Assembly (NCBI GenBank): GCA_900316005.1
Contig: ONBH01000004.1
Span: forward strand, 16,619 to 80,618
DNA length: 64,000 nucleotides
Origin: an uncultured Bacteroidales bacterium
Lineage (GTDB): Bacteria > Bacteroidota > Bacteroidia > Bacteroidales > Paludibacteraceae
Direction: 5' to 3'
In this document: one piece after another, positions 58,225 to 64,000 of the stretch
How the letters are laid out: each line of letters begins with the position of its first letter
Position numbering within the stretch: the first letter of the stretch is position 1
The notes under the pieces: model-generated
Told to the model about the DNA's origin: nothing
Databases searched by the model: none
The model's input: the letters and a program-made list of their open reading frames with translations, nothing else
Position numbers and translations under genes: made by a program

Positions 58225-59629
58225 CCAATAGATAGCGAGCGATGATGGGTTGGATATTGCGCGCCTTGCCCTGTGCTGAGTTGACGAGTATGGCGAACGC
58301 CAGTCGCTGACCGTTGGGCATCTCGATGTAGCCGGCAAAGTTCTTGGTACCGGCTATGGTGCCGCTCTTGGCATGTACACGCCCCTCAAGAGGAGTGCCT
58401 GCCAGAAAACCGGTGAGCGTGCCACTCTTGCCGCTGACGGGTAGCGAAGCGTAGAAAGCCTCGCGTTGCGGGCTGCGATCCATATATTGCAGCAGCTGAA
58501 CGAAGCTATCGGCGGATATACCATCTTGCGGTGCCAGACCGCAACCGTCTTTCAGTATCGCCGATGAGATATCTACGGCGCGGTTGCGCCAATAGTTGTG
58601 GATAAAATTATCGGAGTTATGAATCGTTCCGGGTACGGCGATACGTGTTCCGAGCACGCGGAAGAGCATCTCGGCGTATAGGTTGACGCTCTTCATGTTG
58701 GTTTTCTTGACGATATACGCCAGGGGCTGCCCCATATGGCGATGCAGTTCCGTACGGTGTGTGCGGTCAGTCTCACTCAGATAGGAGGCTTCTTTCGTCA
58801 CGCTGACCCCCATGCGGCGGAGCGTTGAGGTTAGGTGCTGGGCGAGCAGCAGGCCCGGATTGGGTATGTCGCTCTGTACACCAAAGAGGCCGTGGTTCGA
58901 GGGAATACTACCCGTCAGGTAACGAACCTGCTGGTAGGGCAAGCCGTGTACATAGGCGCCGTCGTATTCGATTTGGGTGCAGCGGATGTGGTTCTCAAAT
59001 TTTAGACTATCAATGGCAGGAATGGTGCGAACAACTTCTGCAACCGAACCAATCGGGCCGCTTCGTAGCTGCACATTCAGCGTATTGTCCATGTAGGCGA
59101 GGGCAAATATGCCGGGTGCATAGTAGTTGCCGGCGTCCTCGTAGAGCCAACCCGGGTTGATGGCATCGCCGTCAAAGAGCGACATATCGGCTATGATGCG
59201 ACCGTCTATCTCGCTGATACCGGCAGCCTTAACGGCGCGTACCCAATCGGTGAGGAATGTCTGAGAACCGGATCCCAGCATAGGGTCGCCGTAGCCGTGA
59301 ATATAGAGGTTGCCGTGCAGCGTGCCTTCGCTGATGCTACCCGTGTATTCGAGCACCGTGGGGAAGCAATAATCGCTGCCTAATACCTCCAGGGCGGTGG
59401 CAGTAGTGAGCAACTTGATGACCGACGCGGGCGGAATGAGGTTGTCGCTGCGGTACGAGGCAACCGACTCTCCGGTAGTGAGGTTGACGATGCTGATACC
59501 GATATTGGCGTGCTGCGTGATGGGGTTCTGCAGAAAAATATCCATATTATCTGCATGCACGCGCATGCACGAAAACATCGTCAGGATCATGACGATGAGT
59601 CGCAGGGTATGTCGGCGACTATCAGGCAT
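58202..59629 (-). CDS. dacB: D-alanyl-D-alanine carboxypeptidase/endopeptidase (PBP4 type)
   Basis: Trims peptidoglycan stem peptides or cross-links in the periplasm. The 475-residue class C penicillin-binding protein has a signal peptide (to about residue 26), SxxK as Ser69/Lys72 in PPASVIKLL, SVNLYAEM (SxN motif) near 314, and HAKSGT (KTG-type box) near 420. Overlaps birA by 23 bases and plsC by eight. Confidence 0.92.
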   Translation of the reverse strand: MPDSRRHTLRLIVMILTMFSCMRVHADNMDIFLQNPITQHANIGISIVNLTTGESVASYRSDNLIPPASVIKLLTTATALEVLGSDYCFPTVLEYTGSISEGTLHGNLYIHGYGDPMLGSGSQTFLTDWVRAVKAAGISEIDGRIIADMSLFDGDAINPGWLYEDAGNYYAPGIFALAYMDNTLNVQLRSGPIGSVAEVVRTIPAIDSLKFENHIRCTQIEYDGAYVHGLPYQQVRYLTGSIPSNHGLFGVQSDIPNPGLLLAQHLTSTLRRMGVSVTKEASYLSETDRTHRTELHRHMGQPLAYIVKKTNMKSVNLYAEMLFRVLGTRIAVPGTIHNSDNFIHNYWRNRAVDISSAILKDGCGLAPQDGISADSFVQLLQYMDRSPQREAFYASLPVSGKSGTLTGFLAGTPLEGRVHAKSGTIAGTKNFAGYIEMPNGQRLAFAILVNSAQGKARNIQPIIARYLLDVYKSNL

Positions 59630-60347
59630 GCTTGCGGGCGGCTAATTCATCTGCTATAGCTTGACGAACAGCAGCCATCGCTGCGTCGCGGTCGCCGTTA
59701 AACTGTGCCAGGTCTATCTCCTCACCGATATGCATGTGGATAGGATGCCGTCTGACCGTCTTGTCGCCCACCGCCATGGCTTCGTAGCAACCGGTCAGCG
59801 TCAGCGGGATGACGGGCAGGTTCAGGTCCATAGCTATCTGGAAGGCGCCACGCTTAAACGGACCGAGTTCGCCCGTACGGGAACGCGTACCCTCGGGGAA
59901 GATAACGGTGCACACACCATCGCGTAGCACGCTCTCTACCTCGCGCAGGCTTTCGGCCGCGGCGCGGGTGTTGCGGCGGTCCACATAGACGTGTCCGGCT
60001 GCCTTGCAGGCTGAACCTACAAAGGGCATTTTGCGTAACTCAGCCTTCATCAACCATTTGAAGATGACAGGCAACCAGCCGTAGATGGCGAACACATCAA
60101 ATAGCGACTGGTGATTGCTTACAAAAACATAAGACTGATTGGGGCGGATATGCTCGCGACCGCTGACGGTCACGGGCAGAAACATCATATAGAAGAACAT
60201 GCGCGACCACCAGGCTTGGATGTCGTGCAGCCACCAGCTGTTACGCCAGTGTTGAAATAGAATAGTCGTGATGGCGGTGAACATGGTGCATAGCGCCAGC
60301 ACCGGCCAGGCTATCAAAAACTGATAAATAACGTATAATGCTCTCAT
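59622..60347 (-). CDS. plsC: 1-acyl-sn-glycerol-3-phosphate acyltransferase
   Basis: Makes phosphatidic acid in the inner membrane. The 241-residue protein has two N-terminal membrane segments, the HxxxxD motif in SNHQSLFDVF near residue 74, and FPEGTRSR near 140. The ATG at 60347 is preferred over an ATG three codons upstream. Confidence 0.9.
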   Translation of the reverse strand: MRALYVIYQFLIAWPVLALCTMFTAITTILFQHWRNSWWLHDIQAWWSRMFFYMMFLPVTVSGREHIRPNQSYVFVSNHQSLFDVFAIYGWLPVIFKWLMKAELRKMPFVGSACKAAGHVYVDRRNTRAAAESLREVESVLRDGVCTVIFPEGTRSRTGELGPFKRGAFQIAMDLNLPVIPLTLTGCYEAMAVGDKTVRRHPIHMHIGEEIDLAQFNGDRDAAMAAVRQAIADELAARKHA

Positions 60348-60351
60348 AATA

Positions 60352-60383
60352 ATCAATCCATCATTCTATCAATCCATCATTCT
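60352..60383 (+). repeat. 8-base tandem repeat at the PfkB stop
   Basis: ATCAATCC, ATCATTCT, ATCAATCC, ATCATTCT. Contains the stop codon of the kinase gene; complementary type to the repeat at 28811-28850. Confidence 0.78.
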
Positions 60384-61383
60384 AAAGGGCGTATTTCATC
60401 ATAAACCCGCGGTAGAGGGCGCAGATACGGCGTATCTCATCCCAGGTATCTTCGCTCAGTTTGGTACCGACGATCTCCACAACGCGACCGGCAGCTATGG
60501 TTCCTATCTCGCCGCATTTGTGGATATCGAAACCGTCGGATAGCGCATGCAGGAATCCGCCTGCATACAGGTCACCGGCGCCGGTGGAGTCCAGACATGA
60601 GGTGGTGATAGCACCAATATGGTAGCGGTTGTCGCCTTGCTGCACGTACGAACCGCGTTTGCCAACCTTCACTACGGCTATGTCGCACTGGCGGGCAATC
60701 TTAGCAACACTCTCTTCGGGATTCAGGTGCGTGTAGGCAAAGCTCTCATCCTCATTGGCAAAGACGATATCTACGTACTTGTGGATGAGTTCCTTGAGGA
60801 AAACGTGGTTCTCGTTTACCACGTTGTACGATGCCAGATCCAGGCTGACCATGCACCCCGACTCCTTGGCGAGACGGATGGCTTTCTCGATCAGTTCGTT
60901 ATCCTGCACCAGGTAACCTTCGATATGGAAAATGTCGTAGCCGATGAACGCCTCCTTGCGGATATCGTCGGCATGCAGGTCTGCGGCTGCGCCCAGGAAG
61001 GTGGCAAAAGTCCGCTCGCCATCGGGCGTGATCAGTACGATAGAACAGCCGGACATCTGGTCGGGCGAGGTCAGCAGGATGGGTTTAACACCGTTCTTGA
61101 ACATATCCTCGCGGTAGAACTCACCCACCTCGTCGTTGCCGACCTTGCCGATGAATGCGGCTTTACCGCCTAATGCTGCAATCGTTGTGATGGTGTTGCT
61201 GGCGCTACCGCCGGCTACCATGTGCTTGCGGACCGACGCAAAACGCATCTGAATCTTCTCGGCCTGCTCCATAGTAATGAGACTCATACTACCTTTCGGC
61301 AGACCCAACTCACGCAAATCGTCTTCGGACACCTGCAGGAGGATGTCGGTAAGGGCATTGCCTAAACCAAGGACTTTTTTCAT
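60382..61383 (-). CDS. PfkB-family carbohydrate/nucleoside kinase (adenosine kinase-like)
   Basis: A 333-residue ribokinase-fold enzyme. Seen: GNALTDILLQ near residue 8, the glycine-rich GGSASNT near 54, and the C-terminal signature STGAGDLYAGGFLHAL near 263 holding the catalytic Asp. Bacteroidota proteins of this subgroup are usually labelled adenosine kinase; sugar kinases of the same fold are an alternative. The ATG at 61383 is the usual start. A -7 box (minus-strand TAACTTTG) lies at 61427-61420. Confidence 0.85.
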   Translation of the reverse strand: MKKVLGLGNALTDILLQVSEDDLRELGLPKGSMSLITMEQAEKIQMRFASVRKHMVAGGSASNTITTIAALGGKAAFIGKVGNDEVGEFYREDMFKNGVKPILLTSPDQMSGCSIVLITPDGERTFATFLGAAADLHADDIRKEAFIGYDIFHIEGYLVQDNELIEKAIRLAKESGCMVSLDLASYNVVNENHVFLKELIHKYVDIVFANEDESFAYTHLNPEESVAKIARQCDIAVVKVGKRGSYVQQGDNRYHIGAITTSCLDSTGAGDLYAGGFLHALSDGFDIHKCGEIGTIAAGRVVEIVGTKLSEDTWDEIRRICALYRGFMMKYAL

Positions 61384-61509
61384 GTCTGTAGTTTTCTGCT
61401 TGTTTTTCAAAATTTGCTGCAAAGTTACTAAAAATTTTCCATATTTCACCTAAAAAAGTGCAAAAAATGATTTTTTTTTGTGAATAATGACATTTTTTTC
61501 GAAAAAAAT

Positions 61510-61540
61510 TTGGTCATATCAAAAAAAAGCAGTACTTTTG
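61510..61540 (+). promoter_or_regulatory. Promoter of the tRNA-Asn gene
   Basis: TTGG at 61510 and TACTTTTG at 61533-61540, spacing 23. Confidence 0.72.
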
Positions 61541-61587
61541 CACCCGCTTTTGAAAAAATGACCGTTTTTTGGGTCTCAAAAGCAAAA

Positions 61588-61661
61588 GCTTCCTTAGCTC
61601 AGTCGGTTAGAGCATCTGACTGTTAATCAGGGGGTCCTAGGTTCAAGTCCTAGAGGGAGCG
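61588..61661 (+). tRNA. tRNA-Asn (GTT)
   Basis: Acceptor GCTTCCT/AGGGAGC (one T-G), D-arm GCTC/GAGC, anticodon stem-loop with GTT at 61622-61624, T-arm CTAGG-TTCAAGT-CCTAG. CCA is not encoded. Confidence 0.95.
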
Positions 61662-61663
61662 CA

Positions 61664-61700
61664 GCAGGAGTGAGAGTAATCTTGCTCCTGTTTTCTTTTT
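61664..61700 (+). terminator. Terminator after tRNA-Asn
   Basis: CAGGAG pairs with CTCCTG around a 14-base loop, followed by TTTTCTTTTT. Confidence 0.8.
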
Positions 61701-61704
61701 GCAT

Positions 61705-61797
61705 TTTGACAGACACCTCTCTCGTTCTTTAGTACGTACGTCATCCCCCCTATATAGGGGGGACTGACAGTACTAAACGAACAGGTGTCTCGTCAAA
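61705..61797. repeat. 93-bp imperfect palindrome
   Basis: TTTGAC/GTCAAA, AGACACCT/AGGTGTCT, TTTAGTAC/GTACTAAA, CCCCCC/GGGGGG around TATATA. MITE-like shape but no coding content. Confidence 0.8.
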
Positions 61798-61919
61798 CTC
61801 TCAACCGAAAAGAGTTCATCACGGTACTCAACGCGGTTGGTTAGTATATGAAAGAACAACGGATGAGATAAATGCAAATCGTAAATTAAACGCAAAGATG
61901 GGTACAAATGACAGCTGAA

Positions 61920-62015
61920 GGGGGGACGGGTGACAAGTGACAGAGCCAATTTATATATACATACACGCGTATATAAGAGATAATTATACATCTGTCACCC
62001 GTCACCCGTCCCCCC
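61920..62015. repeat. 96-bp inverted repeat with heptamer arms
   Basis: Two 25-base arms (GGGGGGACGGGTGAC at 61920 on; complement at 61991-62015) match at about 23 positions; the arms contain GGGTGAC-type 7-base units. The centre is a TATATA/CGCG run. Confidence 0.82.
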
Positions 62016-62023
62016 AAAAAAAA

Positions 62024-62219
62024 AACTATCAATTATCAACTATCGTACGGCTTTAGCCGATCGTTCGAGGCTTCGCCGAGATAAGAATTATCAACTATCA
62101 ACTACTCACAACTAAAAACTCTAAACTGCACTCAACACTAAACACTCAACTCTAAACTCTAAACTCTAAACTGCACTAAACACTAAACTCTCAACACTCA
62201 ACACTCACAACACTCAACA
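62024..62219 (+). repeat. Composite heptamer arrays with inverted spacer element
   Basis: AACTATC/AATTATC units, the 45-bp spacer (62043-62087, inverted relative to 7275-7320), more of the same, then ACTCTAA, ACTAAAC and ACTCAAC units. An 11-base unit (GACCGCGACCT) occurs at about 62254-62280. Between 62280 and 62480 I see no gene, only a short open stretch near 62320-62400 without a known match. Confidence 0.82.
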
Positions 62220-62483
62220 AAAAGAACACTCTCTCGAGTCAAAACCGCGATATGACCGCGACCTGACCGCGACCTCACCGTAGGGTCAGACTAAAAAATC
62301 AAAAAAAGTCAAGACACCTGCCGAATCCACCAATCAGCAGCGTTTCGCCGCCCGCTACGCCGGCCGCCATCAACACCTACTTTTATCCGCCATAAGAGAT
62401 GCCTTCATGCAAGCATGAGCACCCCTTCTGCCGGATAAAATATAGAGTTTGCACTCTATTTTTGCAAAAAAGTTTCCGAAAAT

Positions 62484-62514
62484 TTGCGTATGTGCAATTT
62501 TTGTTGTACCTTTG
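62484..62514 (+). promoter_or_regulatory. Palindromic -33 promoter before the DUF4160 gene
   Basis: TTGC at 62484 in ATTTGCGTATGTGCAA; TACCTTTG at 62507-62514, spacing 23. Confidence 0.78.
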
Positions 62515-62544
62515 CAACCGCAAAATCATTAAAATAATCAACCG

Positions 62545-62802
62545 ATGCCTGAAATTAGTCGTTTTTATGGAATAGTCATCACGATGTATAATTCGGAGCA
62601 TAATCCTCCGCATTTTCATATCCGTTATAATGACTACCGAGCAACAATGGATATCAATACAGGTGAGATTAACGGTAATTTACCTCGCCGCGTTTTGAAT
62701 CTTGTATATGAGTGGTATGACCAACATAAAGATGAACTGAAAGAGAATTGGCTCCGCATGGAGAAAGGCGAAGAGATTATCAACATTAAACCGCTTGACT
62801 GA
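62545..62802 (+). CDS. DUF4160 domain protein (possible toxin-antitoxin component)
   Basis: An 85-residue protein of the DUF4160 family, seen in EISRFYGIVITMYNSEHNPPHFHIRYNDYRA (the HNPPHFHI motif near residue 20-27) and a helical second half. DUF4160 and DUF2442 genes are regularly paired and are suspected toxin-antitoxin or phage-related modules; activity is not established. The next gene starts one or two bases after its stop. Confidence 0.87.
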   Translation: MPEISRFYGIVITMYNSEHNPPHFHIRYNDYRATMDINTGEINGNLPRRVLNLVYEWYDQHKDELKENWLRMEKGEEIINIKPLD

Positions 62803-62803
62803 T

Positions 62804-63064
62804 ATGAATCTTATTTGGATAAATAGTGCCAAGTATTTAGGCGACTACCGCTTGTCTCTGTCATTTTCTAATGGCGAGCAACGCGTGTTTGATGCGAAAG
62901 AGTTTATTGCGTCTCACCCTTTGTTTGCATCCCTTCAAGACAAACAGCAATTTAGCCAATTTCAGTTGGATGGCTGGACTGTCTCATGGCTTCAAGGGCG
63001 TTTGGATATTTCTCCTGAGTATCTCTATGAAATAGGTACTCCCAAGAACAAGGACAAGTCATAA
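62804..63064 (+). CDS. DUF2442 domain protein (partner of DUF4160)
   Basis: An 86-residue protein of the DUF2442 family: beta-rich start LIWINSAKYLGDYRLSLSFSNGEQRVFD, then FAS-LQDKQQFSQFQL and GRLDISPEYLYE near the end. ATG at 62804 is preferred over the TTG at 62795. It is coupled to the DUF4160 gene in one transcript. Confidence 0.87.
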   Translation: MNLIWINSAKYLGDYRLSLSFSNGEQRVFDAKEFIASHPLFASLQDKQQFSQFQLDGWTVSWLQGRLDISPEYLYEIGTPKNKDKS

Positions 63065-63105
63065 AAATTGAATGCGGACACTATCGAAAAGCATGTTAAC
63101 AATGA

Positions 63106-63183
63106 GACTCTGAGACTCTTTGAGACTCTGTAGTAAATATAACACGCTATAAATCAGAGGTTTATGTAAAGAGTCTCAGAGTC
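63106..63183. repeat. Inverted repeat of GAGACTC units
   Basis: GACTCTGAGACTCTTT (63106-63121) and its exact complement (63168-63183) form a 16-bp stem around a 46-base loop; flanking GAGACTC units add to it. It lies after the DUF2442 gene and could end its transcript. Confidence 0.8.
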
Positions 63184-63337
63184 TTACAGTCTCACGACAA
63201 ATTTTAACATGGCGGATTAGCGCCAAAAGCAGGACCGGAGAGGTTTTTGGGGAAGGTGGGACTATAGACGGAGCGGTAACAACTAAGGTAGAAATAAGGT
63301 AGAAATAAGGAACAACTAAGGGTACTCTCGTAAATAG

Positions 63338-63452
63338 TTGATAGTTGATTGACAATTGATAGTTGATAATTGATAGTTGATAGTTCTTATCTCGGCAAAG
63401 CCTCGAACGATCGGCCGTACGATAATTGATAGTTGATAATTGATAATTGATT
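63338..63452 (+). repeat. Heptamer array with shortened spacer copy
   Basis: TTGATAG/TTGATAA units flank a 40-base copy of the spacer (63383-63422) that lacks the CTAAAG of the copy at 7275-7320. It ends near the broken nuclease gene. Between 63184 and 63337 I see no gene. Confidence 0.85.
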
Positions 63453-63470
63453 ATTGGCAAGTATCTCTCT

Positions 63471-64000
63471 ATGAATACGCGCAACTTGGAATATGGCTCA
63501 GGTGCCATCAAAGCCATCAGCGACAGATTGTATAAAGACCTGCCCGGTCTAAAAATATGCGTCGTTTCTATGAAGAATGGCTATTGTTAGATGCTGGTAA
63601 TCAGAATATTATACAATCGCCAATCGCAATTGGCGAATCTTCTCAACAATCGGCAATCGCAATTGCCGAATCTCGTCCGAAACAATCGGCAATCGCAATT
63701 GCCGATTTGCAAAAGGCTCAAAATCAAATAGATATATATCATAGCATTGTTATTCCTAATGTGGCGGAATTCCCAGTGGAGGACTTCTTCTCAGTGCCAT
63801 TCACGCATCATCTCCGAGTCATAGAAAGAACCAAAGACCTTGAAGCGCGCTATTATTATATCCATCGAACGGCAGAAGAAAAACTCTCGGTCGAAGCCCT
63901 CGAGAAACTGATTAAGGAACAGGCGTACGAGAATCGGACATTGTTGCCGAATAACTTCAAACAAACACTATCCGCTTCGGCGCTTGCACGCAAAGCAGTG
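63471..64000 (+). pseudogene. Broken YhcG/DUF1016 (PDDEXK nuclease family) gene, open at window edge
   Basis: Frame 1 (about 63471-63555) reads NLEYGSGAIKAISDRLYKDLPGL, the end of the DUF1016 N-terminal helical domain. The next family motif, NMRRFYEEW, is in another frame from about 63554 and stays open to the window end (HSIVIPN, FSVPFTHHLRVIE, YYYIHRTAEEKLSVEAL). So the start is missing, a short GFS-type segment is deleted and the frame is shifted. Three copies of an ACAATCGGCAATCGCAATTG repeat sit in the linker. The downstream part could still be expressed from the ATG at 63557. Confidence 0.75.
63613..63707 (+). repeat. Three palindromic repeats inside the DUF1016 frame
   Basis: Copies begin at 63613, 63646 and 63682 (spacings 33 and 36, both keeping the frame). 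Each has the palindrome core CGGCAATCGCAATTGCCG; copy 1 changes both arms together (CGCCAAT...ATTGGCG). Confidence 0.8.

Noticed and set aside
61705..61797. Insertion sequence
   Set aside because: There is no transposase frame and no clear target-site duplication; only a palindrome can be supported.
62024..62219. Possible CRISPR array
   Set aside because: Units are 7 bases and contiguous, without spacers of constant length, and no cas genes are present. The three repeats at 63613-63707 are also too few and lie in a coding frame.
63176..63517. Minus-strand frame encoding NYQLSI-type repeats
   Set aside because: It is simply the translation of the TTGATAG heptamer array; no start, promoter or family supports it.

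Overview
The window is chromosomal DNA from a bacterium of the order Bacteroidales. Three things point there: recurrent promoters of the Bacteroidota type (TTTG/TTGC at -33, 23 bases before TAnnTTTG at -7), almost no Shine-Dalgarno sequences before starts, and gene content such as gldD, a SprE/PorW-like lipoprotein, a DUF5686 outer-membrane protein, a TRL-like lipoprotein, a PcrB-like prenyltransferase and a 7TM-HD phosphodiesterase. GldD, the PorW-like protein and a phosphatase with a sorting-tail-like C-terminus suggest an active type IX secretion system (T9SS). No rRNA, CRISPR array or intact insertion sequence was seen.

Layout. 1-4232 (minus): operon gldD, PcrB-like synthase, tadA, 7TM-HD hydrolase, dus (cut by the window edge). 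4424-10126 (plus): GH53 galactanase, TlpA-like lipoprotein, tsaB, PorW-like TPR lipoprotein. 10127-11148: a gene remnant, a structured repeat and a lipoprotein gene. 11323-19054 (plus): TPR lipoprotein, small membrane protein, mutL, acpP, fabF, asd, U32 peptidase. 19150-21400: two small exported proteins, a 6S-like structured RNA and an orphan gene. 21429-24526: htrA and a secreted-protein/CsgG-like pair. 24543-25430: tmRNA (ssrA) embedded in a cluster of structured repeats. 25533-40547 (mostly plus): aldo/keto reductase, MATE pump, phosphatase, sbcD, sbcC, glnS, a small nuclease-fold protein, phoH; then (minus) aroB and an LTA-synthase-like sulfatase; then udk and a split chromate transporter. 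40577-50124: uvrD, rsmF, a DEAD-box helicase, an SDR with a zinc-binding tail, an NhaP2-type antiporter, thioredoxin, sirtuin. 50137-61383 (minus): DUF5686 protein, xerD, an FtsX-type permease fused to a lipoprotein, rbfA, rpmH, CotH-like lipoprotein, birA, dacB, plsC, PfkB kinase. 61588-64000: tRNA-Asn, then an accessory stretch with large palindromes, a DUF4160/DUF2442 gene pair and a broken YhcG/DUF1016 nuclease gene at the window end.

The most unusual content lies between and at the edges of genes. (1) At least four related copies of a roughly 100-nt two-hairpin element, three of them in tandem, cluster around and partly inside the tmRNA gene. Their stems differ by compensatory changes, so the paired RNA or DNA shape appears to be maintained. 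(2) Short tandem repeats of 7, 8 or 11 bases sit at gene junctions, often containing the stop or start codon, and sometimes run into coding sequence. (3) A palindrome, TTTGCATATGTGCAAA, recurs as the -33 part of about nine promoters. Single-gene oddities include a permease-lipoprotein fusion, a MutL with a degenerate nuclease motif, a short AroB and a short ChrA half.
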